Source: Mesorhizobium sp. B2-4-15
Lineage (GTDB): Bacteria > Pseudomonadota > Alphaproteobacteria > Rhizobiales > Rhizobiaceae
DNA length: 64,000 nucleotides
Reading direction: 5' to 3'
NCBI RefSeq assembly: GCF_006658505.1
Contig: NZ_VFUZ01000003.1
Coordinates: 310,001 to 374,000, forward strand
The notes under the pieces were generated by a model. That model was given only the letters and a program-made list of their open reading frames with translations, was not told where the DNA came from and made no database searches. The position numbers and the translations under genes are program-made. Below are positions 55,418-63,275 of the stretch, piece after piece (position 1 is the first letter of the stretch; each line of letters opens with the position of its first letter).

Positions 55418-56404
55418 ATGTTTGACCGTTCGTCCAAAATTCCGGTCACCGGCGACCCGCTGACAGACATATTGCGCGGCCTGCGCCTCGATGGTGTCGA
55501 GTATGGCCGCTGCGAAATGAAGGAGCCGTGGGGTATCCAGTTCCCGGCTCGGCCCGGGGCGCGGTTTCATTTCATCGGCCGCAAGGGCTGCTGGCTGAAG
55601 CAGCCCTCCGGCGAGTGGGTGCGGCTCAATGCCGGCGATGCGGTGCTTTTGCCGCGCGGTGAGGCCCATTTGCTCGCCAGCGAACCCGGTGCGCAGACCT
55701 GGCCGATCCATGGCTACGAGCTCGAGGAAGTCTGCAAGGACGTCTACTGCACGTCGAACGCGGAGATGTGCGACAGGAATTGCCGGCCGGGAACGCTGTT
55801 GTTCTGCGCCAGCATGTATTTCAACCTCGACGGCTTGCATCCCCTGCTCGGCATGATGCCGGACGTGATGCGAACGCACGAACTGGAAGCCTATGAGCCG
55901 GGCATTCCGCATCTTCTCGAATCGATGGCGCGCGAAGTCACGATGGAACGCGTGGGCTCCGGCGGCATTCTGGCGCGGCTGGCCGACGTGCTTGCCGCGA
56001 CAGTCATCCGCTCATGGGTCGAGCGTGGCTGCGGCGACTCCTCCGGCTGGATCGCGGCGGTCCGGGACCGCGATATCGGCCGCGTGCTGGCCGCCATTCA
56101 TCTCGAGCCGGACCATGACTGGACGGTCGAGGCGCTGGCCAGGATGATGGGCACCTCGCGCTCGGGCTTTGCCGAGCGTTTCGCCACGATCGTCGGCGAG
56201 ACGCCCGCAAAATACGTTACCCAGGTCCGAATGCATCAGGCGAGGCAGTGGCTGGTCCGCGACCGCATGAAAATATCAGTCGTTGCCGCCCGTCTCGGCT
56301 ATGAATCGGACGCCGCCTTCAGCCGTGCCTTCAAGCGCGTCATCGGCTCGGCGCCCAGCCATTTCCGTGCCGAGGAGCAGGCAGAGATCCGTCGGGCCAA
56401 TTGA
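55418..56404 (+). CDS. AraC family transcriptional regulator with cupin N-domain
   Basis: 328 residues: a cupin-type effector domain (about 10-190, with a HFIGRKGCWLK strand and GDAVLLPRGEAHLL) and the C-terminal double helix-turn-helix (DWTVEALARMMGTSRSGFAERF and VVAARLGYESDAAFSRAFKR). The CTSNAEMCDRNC segment has three cysteines, possibly a redox or metal site. Probably controls the divergent MFS exporter. Start MFDRSSKIPVTGDPL at 55418 fits the family. Confidence 0.87.
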   Translation: MFDRSSKIPVTGDPLTDILRGLRLDGVEYGRCEMKEPWGIQFPARPGARFHFIGRKGCWLKQPSGEWVRLNAGDAVLLPRGEAHLLASEPGAQTWPIHGYELEEVCKDVYCTSNAEMCDRNCRPGTLLFCASMYFNLDGLHPLLGMMPDVMRTHELEAYEPGIPHLLESMAREVTMERVGSGGILARLADVLAATVIRSWVERGCGDSSGWIAAVRDRDIGRVLAAIHLEPDHDWTVEALARMMGTSRSGFAERFATIVGETPAKYVTQVRMHQARQWLVRDRMKISVVAARLGYESDAAFSRAFKRVIGSAPSHFRAEEQAEIRRAN

Positions 56405-56440
56405 CCTTTCCTGTCCCGCGCCCCTCGAACGAAGCAACAC

Positions 56441-57544
56441 CTATGAGGCATGCCGCAGGCTGACGCCGCTGTCCTTGTCGAACAGCACCACCTTGTCCGG
56501 GTTCCAGGCAAAGCGCACCGGCTGCTCGATGGCGACATCGGTCCTGGCCGGCACCGTGGCGCGCAGCATCGCCTCTCCGACGCGCAGTGTCAGGATCTTC
56601 TCGACGCCGTGGTTCTCGACGTCGTGGACACGCGCCTCGACTGGCGCACCGCCCTCCAGATAGACGTCCTCGGGACGGATGCCGAAGACGAGCGGGCGAC
56701 CATCTGTCGCCGCACTCGCCTTGTTTCCCGGAAAAGCCTTGGCTCCCCCCGAAAAGGGCAGTTCGAAATTCAACGGTGCCATCACCGCGCGGCCATTCAC
56801 CAGCCTGCCGTCGATGAGGTTCATCGGCGGCGAGCCGACGAAGCTCGCCACATAGGTATCGCGCGGATTGTTGTAGATCTCGTGCGGCGTGCCGGTCTGC
56901 ACGATCCGGCCGTGGTTCAGGACGCCGACCTTGTCGCCCATCGACATCGCCTCGATTTGATCGTGGGTGACGAACAGGAATGTGGCGCCGAGTTGCATCT
57001 GCAGGTTTTTCAGCTCGGTGCGCAGCGCCTCGCGCAGCTTGGCGTCGAGCGCCGACAGCGGCTCGTCCATCAGGAACACGCGCGGCTTGCGCACGATGGC
57101 GCGGCCGATCGAGACGCGCTGCATCTCGCCGCCGGACAGACGATCGGTCTTGCGGTCGAGCAGGTGCTCAATCCGCAGCGTGCGCGCCGCACGATCGACA
57201 CGATCCTTGATCTCGGCGTCGGGCAGCCGGCGGATCTTCGGCTTCAGCGGAAATTCGAGGTTCTCCCGCACCGTGTAGCGCGGATAAAGCGAATATTGCT
57301 GCAGCACCAGCGCCACGTCGCGCTCGGCCGCGCCCCAGTCCGCAACGTCGACGCCGTCGATGAACACCTGCCCCTCGCTGGGTTTTTCCAGGCCGGCGAT
57401 CAGCCGCAGCGTCGTCGTCTTGCCGGCGCCCGTCTCGCCGAGCAGGACGAAGAACTCGCCATCGGCGATGTCGAGATCGAGCCCGGTGAGCGCCGTGTGG
57501 TTGCCGAAACTCTTGGAGATGTTCTTGAGCTGGATATAGGCCAT
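56441..57544 (-). CDS. ABC transporter ATP-binding protein (CUT1), second ATPase of pair
   Basis: 367 residues. Walker A GETGAGKTT (Thr in place of the usual Ser-Gly-Cys), Q-loop LVLQQYSLYPRYT, signature LSGGEMQRVSIGRAI, Walker B FLMDEPLSALDAKL, switch His THDQIEAMSMGD, and C-terminal TOBE domain. Start overlaps the preceding ATPase stop by one base (TGATG). Presumably forms a heterodimer with it, as in rhizobial glycerol-type ABC systems. Last gene of the operon. Confidence 0.9.
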   Translation of the reverse strand: MAYIQLKNISKSFGNHTALTGLDLDIADGEFFVLLGETGAGKTTTLRLIAGLEKPSEGQVFIDGVDVADWGAAERDVALVLQQYSLYPRYTVRENLEFPLKPKIRRLPDAEIKDRVDRAARTLRIEHLLDRKTDRLSGGEMQRVSIGRAIVRKPRVFLMDEPLSALDAKLREALRTELKNLQMQLGATFLFVTHDQIEAMSMGDKVGVLNHGRIVQTGTPHEIYNNPRDTYVASFVGSPPMNLIDGRLVNGRAVMAPLNFELPFSGGAKAFPGNKASAATDGRPLVFGIRPEDVYLEGGAPVEARVHDVENHGVEKILTLRVGEAMLRATVPARTDVAIEQPVRFAWNPDKVVLFDKDSGVSLRHAS

Positions 57545-58647
57545 CAGAGCCTCACCTCAAGCGACTTGCCGCTTGCCTTGTCGAAGAAATGCGCCTGCGT
57601 CGGATCGATCCGGGCGAACACCTTCTCGCCTGGCCCGCTTACGAAGCCGCTCTTGGTGCGGGCTCGCAGCATCTTTGAACCGACTTTGAGATCGACGATA
57701 TCGAAGGAGCCGAGCGGTTCGACGATCTGCGTCTCGACGGCCATGAAGCCGTCGGCCGCGTCACGGCGGATGAGCACGCCTTCCGGCCGGATGCCAAGTG
57801 CCAACTGCCCACCGGCATGGCCGTTGAGCTTCGACAGCAAGGCGCTGGGAAACTCGAAACCGGTGGTCGCGTCGCCGACGATAACCGATGCGAAAGAGGC
57901 TTTCCCGGCCACCGCCGCGTCGGCGACATTCATCACCGGGCTGCCGACGAATTGCGCCACGAACAGATTGGCGGGATGCGAATAGACCTCGTCTGGAGTG
58001 CCGACCTGCTGGATGAAACCCTCATGCATGATGACGATGCGATCGGCCAGGCTCATCGCTTCGATCTGGTCATGGGTGACATAGATCGTGGTCGAACCCT
58101 GCTTGACGTGCAGCCGCTTGATCTCGGCCCGCATCTCCTCGCGCAGCTTGGCGTCGAGCGCGCCGATCGGCTCATCCATCAGCATCGCCTTCGGCCGCCG
58201 CACCAGGGCCCGGCCGATGGCCACGCGCTGCATGTCGCCTCCGGAGAGCGCCGACGGCTTCTTGCCGAGCAGATCGGTGATGCGCAGGACCCGGGCGACC
58301 TCGCGAACCGACTTGTCCACCTCGCCGCTGCCCATGCGCGTTGCACGTAGCGGAAAGGCGATGTTTTCGAAGACCGTCATATGCGGGTAGAGCGAAAACG
58401 ATTGGAACACCATGGCGATGTCGCGGTCGGCTGCCCTGAGGTGCTGCACTGCCTTGCCGTCGATCAGGATGTCGCCCTGGTCGATCGTCTCGAGCCCCGC
58501 TATGGCGCGCAGCGTCGTTGTCTTGCCGCAACCCGACTGGCCGAGCAGCACGATGAACTCGTTGTCGGCGATGGCGAGGTTCAAATTGTGGATGACCTGA
58601 ACGGCGCCGAAGAATTTCTCGATGCCGCGAAGTTCGATCTGCGTCAC
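57544..58647 (-). CDS. ABC transporter ATP-binding protein (CUT1), first ATPase of pair
   Basis: 367 residues. Walker A GQSGCGKTT, Q-loop MVFQSFSLYPHMT, signature LSGGDMQRVAIGRAL, Walker B LMDEPIGALDAKL, switch His THDQIEAMSLAD, TOBE domain at the C-terminus. Start codon is GTG at 58645-58647, overlapping the TAG stop of the small membrane protein by one base, so translation is coupled. Partner of the ATPase downstream. Confidence 0.9.
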   Translation of the reverse strand: MTQIELRGIEKFFGAVQVIHNLNLAIADNEFIVLLGQSGCGKTTTLRAIAGLETIDQGDILIDGKAVQHLRAADRDIAMVFQSFSLYPHMTVFENIAFPLRATRMGSGEVDKSVREVARVLRITDLLGKKPSALSGGDMQRVAIGRALVRRPKAMLMDEPIGALDAKLREEMRAEIKRLHVKQGSTTIYVTHDQIEAMSLADRIVIMHEGFIQQVGTPDEVYSHPANLFVAQFVGSPVMNVADAAVAGKASFASVIVGDATTGFEFPSALLSKLNGHAGGQLALGIRPEGVLIRRDAADGFMAVETQIVEPLGSFDIVDLKVGSKMLRARTKSGFVSGPGEKVFARIDPTQAHFFDKASGKSLEVRL

Positions 58648-58865
58648 TACCGGGCTCCCTCATGCGCCGTGGCGCCGGTTTTCTCGCTGCGAGCCGGTGC
58701 AATCTTCGACGTGATGTTGAAGCCGATCAGCCCGATCAGGATGATCGTCACACCGTAGGAATGCAGGCCGAGACTCCACGGCTGGCAGAGCGCGACGATG
58801 CCCAGCACCATGAGTATCTGCGAGGCCGGCAGCAGGTACTTCTCGTTGACGGCGCGAAAACTCAT
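58647..58865 (-). CDS. Small two-helix membrane protein of ABC operon, 72 aa
   Basis: Opens MSFRAVNEKYLLPASQ. Helix 1 is about residues 10-27 (LLPASQILMVLGIVALCQ), helix 2 about 35-51 (YGVTIILIGLIGFNIT); tail is charged and acidic-basic. It overlaps the upstream permease stop by four bases (ATGA) and the downstream ATPase start by one, so it is clearly part of the operon. Glycerol ABC systems carry a small membrane protein (DUF2160) in a like place, but the sequence here is different. Function unknown; an accessory subunit of the permease is the natural guess. Confidence 0.8.
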   Translation of the reverse strand: MSFRAVNEKYLLPASQILMVLGIVALCQPWSLGLHSYGVTIILIGLIGFNITSKIAPARSEKTGATAHEGAR

Positions 58866-59818
58866 TTGCGGATCGCTCCGAAGGTCACGCCGCGAAGCAG
58901 GTGGTTGCGCAGCAGGAAGGTGAAGATCGCGACAGGCAGCAGGAACAGGAAGGTTCCCGCCGCGATCGTGGTCCAGTCCGGCAAGCCGGAACCGATCTGG
59001 CTGGGGATGAAAGGCGGCGCCGTTTGCGCGCGCCGGTTGGTCATGATCAGCGCGAAGGCATACTCGTTCCACGCGGTGATGAAGCAGAATACGGCGGTGG
59101 CGGCGATACCGGTCGCGGCTTCCGGCAGCACGATCTTGAAGAAGGCCTGCATGCGCGTGTAGCCGTCGACGAGCGCCGCCTCCTCATACTCCTTCGGGAT
59201 CTCGTCCATGAAGCCCTTCATCAGCCAGACCGAGAAGGACAGGTTGAAGGCGACGTAGAGGATGATCAGGCCGATATGCGAGTCGTTGAGGCCAACGACC
59301 CGGTACATCAGGAACATCGGGATCGCCACGACCACCGGCGGCAGCATGCGTGTCGACAGGATGAAGAAGAGCAGATCCGCCTCGCCCGCAATCTTGAAGC
59401 GCGAGAAGCCGTAGGCGGTGAAGGTTCCCATGCCGACGGCAAGCACCGTGCTGATGACCGCCACGATAAGGCTGTTCATGAACCGGTCGGGGTACTGCGA
59501 AAGCTGCACATCCTTGCCGACCTTCAGCACCCGCTCGCCGCCGTCGTAGATGCGCTTTTCCCACCAAGGCGCGGCCTCGTAGACTTGGGGGTCGACGGCC
59601 TTCTGCATCTGTACCCGCTTGGTGAACAGACGGATGAATGGCGTGACCTCCGGCTGGAAAAGAACGGTGGGCGGCACCGTGATCGCCAGTTCCTTCGGCT
59701 TGAAGGCCGTGGAGGCGATCCAGTAGATCGGCGCGAGGAAGATCAGCGTCGCGATCAGCACCGAGACGACGGCGATGCGGTTGAGCGCGATCTCGCTGGT
59801 GGTACGCACGGCGGCCAT
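58862..59818 (-). CDS. ABC transporter permease (CUT1, MalG-like)
   Basis: 318 residues. Six core helices, with a large periplasmic loop of about 75 residues after helix 1 (EVTPFIRLFTKRVQMQKAVDPQ...), and EAA loop EEAALVDGYTRMQAFFKIVLPEA. Starts three bases after the stop of the first permease. Forms the channel with it. Confidence 0.91.
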   Translation of the reverse strand: MAAVRTTSEIALNRIAVVSVLIATLIFLAPIYWIASTAFKPKELAITVPPTVLFQPEVTPFIRLFTKRVQMQKAVDPQVYEAAPWWEKRIYDGGERVLKVGKDVQLSQYPDRFMNSLIVAVISTVLAVGMGTFTAYGFSRFKIAGEADLLFFILSTRMLPPVVVAIPMFLMYRVVGLNDSHIGLIILYVAFNLSFSVWLMKGFMDEIPKEYEEAALVDGYTRMQAFFKIVLPEAATGIAATAVFCFITAWNEYAFALIMTNRRAQTAPPFIPSQIGSGLPDWTTIAAGTFLFLLPVAIFTFLLRNHLLRGVTFGAIRK

Positions 59819-59821
59819 CGG

Positions 59822-60727
59822 CTAGCGTTCCTTCACCTTGTTGAGGTACTTCACGTAGAGATTGGTGATGGCCAGCACCATGATCAGCACGATATAGGCC
59901 AGCGCGCAGGACTTGCCGGTGTCCCACTGCTGGAAGGCTTGCTTGTAGAGCCGAATTGCGATGAGCTCGGCGGTCGGTTGGGTTGTCATCGTGTAGGCGA
60001 TGTCGAAGGTCTTGAAGGCTTCCATCGTGCGGAAGATCAGCGCGATCAGCAGGATCGGCGAGACCAGCGGCAAGGTGATGCGGGTGAAGGTGTACCACCA
60101 ACCTGCGCGGTCGATCGCGGCGGCCTCGTAGAGATGCTGCGGCACCGCCGAGAGGCCAGCAAGCGAGAGCAGCATGACGAAGGGCGACCACATCCAGATG
60201 TCGGTGATCGCGACGGCGTAAAGAGCGCTGTCGGGATTGGAAAGCCAGGCGAAGTCGCCCAGGCCGAAGACGTAGTTGATAGGCCCCCAGGATGGGCTGT
60301 ACAGCAACTGCCAGAACAGGCCGACGACCGCCGCCGACATCATCATCGGCAAAAGCAGCAGTGTGGTGATCAAGCCTTTCATCGGAAAGCTGCGATTAAG
60401 CAGCAGGGCCAGGCCGAAGCCCACGATCATCTGGCCGGTCACGGAAACGATGACGTACTTCGCCGTAGTGACGAAGTTCGACCAGATGTGGTCGTCGCTG
60501 AGCAGCTCGCGGTAGTTCTGCAGGCCGACGAACTGCCACGGCTCGCTCCGATTCGCCGCGAAGTTCGTGAAGGAGTAGCCCAGCGAATAGATCAGCGGGA
60601 AGATGTTGAAAACGATCAGGAAAGCCAGCGTCGGGATGATGAACATGTTGCGGATGGTCAGATCCGACCAGCCCCGCGCGGCGGCCCTGGAAGCAGGATC
60701 AAGATGGGTGAGGGCTACCGAAGCCAA
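59822..60727 (-). CDS. ABC transporter permease (CUT1, MalF-like), TTG start
   Basis: 301 residues from a proposed TTG at 60725-60727, which has the ribosome binding site AGGGAGACGATCA and gives the N-terminus (M)ASVALTHLDPASR. An ATG at 60778 lies inside the intra-operon hairpin and is unlikely. Six helices; EAA loop EAAAIDRAGWWYTFTRITLP. First membrane subunit after the binding protein. Confidence 0.88.
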   Translation of the reverse strand: MASVALTHLDPASRAAARGWSDLTIRNMFIIPTLAFLIVFNIFPLIYSLGYSFTNFAANRSEPWQFVGLQNYRELLSDDHIWSNFVTTAKYVIVSVTGQMIVGFGLALLLNRSFPMKGLITTLLLLPMMMSAAVVGLFWQLLYSPSWGPINYVFGLGDFAWLSNPDSALYAVAITDIWMWSPFVMLLSLAGLSAVPQHLYEAAAIDRAGWWYTFTRITLPLVSPILLIALIFRTMEAFKTFDIAYTMTTQPTAELIAIRLYKQAFQQWDTGKSCALAYIVLIMVLAITNLYVKYLNKVKER

Positions 60728-60746
60728 TGATCGTCTCCCTGAAACA

Positions 60747-60781
60747 GGAATGCCGGAGGGGAAACCCTCCTCCGGCATTCC
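60747..60781 (-). promoter_or_regulatory. Strong hairpin after binding-protein gene
   Basis: Perfect 13-bp stem GGAATGCCGGAGG/CCTCCGGCATTCC (60747-60759 and 60769-60781), 11 bases past the stop codon, no T-run. Probable mRNA-stabilising element within the operon. Confidence 0.65.
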
Positions 60782-60792
60782 GACTTTGATGC

Positions 60793-62109
60793 TTACTTGT
60801 AGCGGTTGTACTTGGTGAACGTCGCCTTCCAGTCGGCGGCGGTCTTGTCGAGCGCCTCCTGGGCGGTGCCCTTCCCGCCGACCACGAACGGATAGATGTT
60901 CTGGTTCAACTGATCGAGCACTTCGGCGTACTCAGGCGTCGCCCAGAAGTCCTTGACCATGAACATCGTGTCGTAGAACGCCTTGTTGTAGGGGGTGGCC
61001 TTCTGAAAGGCTTCCGACTTCAGCACGGCCTGGCTGCAGGTGTAGCCGCCGAGCTCGGCCCACTTCTTCTGGGTGTCGTCCTTAATGAACCACTCCAGGA
61101 ACTTCATCGCCTCGTCCTTGTTCTTCGAATACGAGACGACCGAAACTCCCTGACCGCCCAGAGCGGCAAAGCGCTTTCCGTCCGGGCCGCCCGGGTTGGC
61201 GAAGAAGCCCGTAACGTCGGCGTAGGGGTTGGTGGCCTTGTTCACCAGCGGGGGGAAGAAGGCGAAGAAGTTCATGCTCATCGCGGCGAGACCGCCGGTG
61301 ATTGCCTGGTTGTCCTCCACGAAGAAGGTTTTTCCCCAGCCGGGAGGCGTGAACTTGTAGAGGTCCTTGTACATTTCGAGGCCAGCGGCGGCCTGTTTCG
61401 AATTGGTGATGCCGTCGACCTTGTAACTTGCATAGTCGCCGAGATCGCCGCCGTAGCTGAAGATGGCGCTTTCAACGCCCATCGCCATCGCGTCATAGGA
61501 ATTGTCGGTGTAGATGGCGACACCGTACCGCTTCTGGTCCGGACGGTGGAAGAACTCGGCGATGTCGCGCAACTGCGCATAGGTTTTCGGCACATCGAGG
61601 TCGTAACCGTACTTCGCCTTGAAGGCTGCCTTCTCCTTTGGGTCCTCGAACCAGTCCTTGCGATAGGACCAGCCGATCGCATCCCCTTCCAGCGGGATCG
61701 CCCAGTATTTGCCGGAACCGCCAGGGTATTCGGCGTAATACTTGATGGTCGCGGGCGCCATCACGTCGGTGAGCTTGTGCTGGTTGAAGAAGTCGGTCAG
61801 GTCGACATAATGGCCCTGCGTCGAACCGGCGCCCAGCCATTGCGAGTCACCGACGACCAGATCGTAAGCGTCGCCATGCGCGTTGAACTCGGTGAAAGCC
61901 TTGGTTTGGAAATCGGGCCATGGCGTGGTCTGCACCGTGACCTTCACGCCGGTCTCGGCCGTATAGTCGTTGACGAGCTCCTGCAGATAGTTCGCAGGAT
62001 CCCATTCCGCCCAGAAAATGGTGAGTTCCTTGTCCTGCGCGTGGACGGACGTTCCGTAGGCAAGCGTCAGGCCGATACCAGCAAGCACGCTGGTCACTAA
62101 CTTGCGCAT
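60793..62109 (-). CDS. ABC transporter periplasmic substrate-binding protein (CUT1)
   Basis: 438 residues with signal peptide (1-24, ending SVHA) and a type-1 extracellular solute-binding fold starting KELTIFWAEWDPANYLQELV. Aromatic residues (WAEWDP, WPDFQTKAF, WSYRKDWF) line the likely sugar or polyol pocket. The two-ATPase operon plan is like glycerol or polyol importers. Start ATG 62107-62109 after GGGAGGAAATCATT. First gene of the operon, with GntR-type operators upstream (62274 and 62447). Confidence 0.9.
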   Translation of the reverse strand: MRKLVTSVLAGIGLTLAYGTSVHAQDKELTIFWAEWDPANYLQELVNDYTAETGVKVTVQTTPWPDFQTKAFTEFNAHGDAYDLVVGDSQWLGAGSTQGHYVDLTDFFNQHKLTDVMAPATIKYYAEYPGGSGKYWAIPLEGDAIGWSYRKDWFEDPKEKAAFKAKYGYDLDVPKTYAQLRDIAEFFHRPDQKRYGVAIYTDNSYDAMAMGVESAIFSYGGDLGDYASYKVDGITNSKQAAAGLEMYKDLYKFTPPGWGKTFFVEDNQAITGGLAAMSMNFFAFFPPLVNKATNPYADVTGFFANPGGPDGKRFAALGGQGVSVVSYSKNKDEAMKFLEWFIKDDTQKKWAELGGYTCSQAVLKSEAFQKATPYNKAFYDTMFMVKDFWATPEYAEVLDQLNQNIYPFVVGGKGTAQEALDKTAADWKATFTKYNRYK

Positions 62110-62273
62110 AATGATTTCCTCCCTTGTGCGCATTCTACCCTGTCATGCGAACCGACGACGGAGCCGGCCCTGGTAGTTCCTCCCTTGATCGCACCTTTCC
62201 GGTTCCGGGCCTCCTCGCCCTGCCGGAAAATGAATCGAAGCCCTCACTTTTGATCCACTTTTCTTTTCTGATC

Positions 62274-62284
62274 TGGTATTACCA
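62274..62284. promoter_or_regulatory. GntR/FadR-type operator TGGTATTACCA
   Basis: Identical to 47973-47983, including TC before and AA after. Lies 165 bases upstream of the binding-protein start, in a 359-base gap (62110-62468) that shows no gene. Confidence 0.6.
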
Positions 62285-62446
62285 ATTTTGCACCCTCGTC
62301 AAGCCCTTTCTTGGGAGCCAGATCGGATCGTCGCGATCGAATTACAGCTTTATCTGCCTGTTTTCTCATGATTTTCCTACTCACTGATACGCAGGGGCCT
62401 TGTTTGAAGCCCGGCACTGCAATTACGATCAATAGTCGGCATGCAA

Positions 62447-62463
62447 ATCTGGTCGAACCAGAT
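62447..62463. promoter_or_regulatory. GntR/FadR-type operator, perfect palindrome ATCTGGTCGAACCAGAT
   Basis: 17-base perfect palindrome (with central CGA) of the TGGT-N3-ACCA class, 6 bases from the 3' end of the TetR gene and 338 bases before the binding-protein gene. Second site in this gap. Confidence 0.6.
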
Positions 62464-62468
62464 ATAGT

Positions 62469-63152
62469 CTATTTCACCACTGCCGCCGTATTGGCACCAT
62501 CCCCGCCGTCTATCGATTCCGCCACCGCCGCGCGCACCAGCGCACCCGCCGCCCATTGCGCCACGAACCTCGTCCCGCGGCTGTCCAGCCCCCAGATATC
62601 CTTGAGCACGATCAGCACCTCGACGCCGAAGATCAGCGACAGCGCCTGCGCCAGCCGGTTGAAGTCGCGCGGCGGCAACCGGCCCTTGAGCGGGGCGATC
62701 GCTTCCTTCAGCAGGTCGACGCGATGGCCGCGCGTGAAGGCCGGTTCGCCGCCAAGTGTCCCTGCCTGGCGCCTCGCCCACTGATCGAGCGACAGTTTCA
62801 GCGCCGCCTTGAACGTTGCTTCGAAGGCCTCGATGCGTGGCATGGCGTTGTCGAACAGGTCGGCGACCCGGCGCTCGGCATCGTCGGAGGTCGATTGCCA
62901 GGTCAGGATTGGGCCCAACCCCTCGTCGACGACGGCCTGCACGAGTGCCGCCTGGCTCGGGAAATAGCGATAGGCGGTGGCGCGGGATACCTCAGCCGCC
63001 TCGGCAACTTCGCTGACCGACGGCGTGGCACCCGCCTGCATAAGCCTCGTCGCCGTCTCCAGCATCAGCCGTTTGGTGCGCGCCCGGGGTCCACGCTCGG
63101 CCCTCTCGCCTGCGTCATCGTCCGTCGTTGCTTGTTGACGTGAGATACCCAT
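62469..63152 (-). CDS. TetR/AcrR family transcriptional regulator
   Basis: 227 residues. N-terminal helix-turn-helix at about 30-75 (TPSVSEVAEAAEVSRATAYRYF), followed by an all-helical ligand domain. The divergent neighbour is a UPF0261 gene, a pairing seen in rhizobia. The start at 63150-63152 abuts an inverted repeat (63152-63164) that could be its operator, giving autoregulation and control of the divergent gene. A longer frame upstream passes through that repeat and is rejected. Confidence 0.87.
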   Translation of the reverse strand: MGISRQQATTDDDAGERAERGPRARTKRLMLETATRLMQAGATPSVSEVAEAAEVSRATAYRYFPSQAALVQAVVDEGLGPILTWQSTSDDAERRVADLFDNAMPRIEAFEATFKAALKLSLDQWARRQAGTLGGEPAFTRGHRVDLLKEAIAPLKGRLPPRDFNRLAQALSLIFGVEVLIVLKDIWGLDSRGTRFVAQWAAGALVRAAVAESIDGGDGANTAAVVK

Positions 63153-63164
63153 ATCAATATGATA
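63152..63164. promoter_or_regulatory. Putative TetR operator TATCA-N3-TGATA
   Basis: 5-bp inverted arms, in the divergent region between the TetR gene and the UPF0261 gene, overlapping the TetR start codon. A GATAC repeat lies on both sides. Confidence 0.45.
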
Positions 63165-63275
63165 CGCGCGTCTCAAAAATTTGCAACGACGCTTTGTCAC
63201 GGCGCCGTAAAACGCCAAGGGTCTTCATCCACTGAACAGTGCCGCCGCCGGGCCAACCAACACAGAGGGTCGCCC

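Noticed and set aside
58901..60730. 609-codon plus-strand frame over the two permease genes
   Set aside because: Antisense shadow; the minus strand encodes membrane helices and EAA motifs, while the plus translation is a charged low-complexity string.
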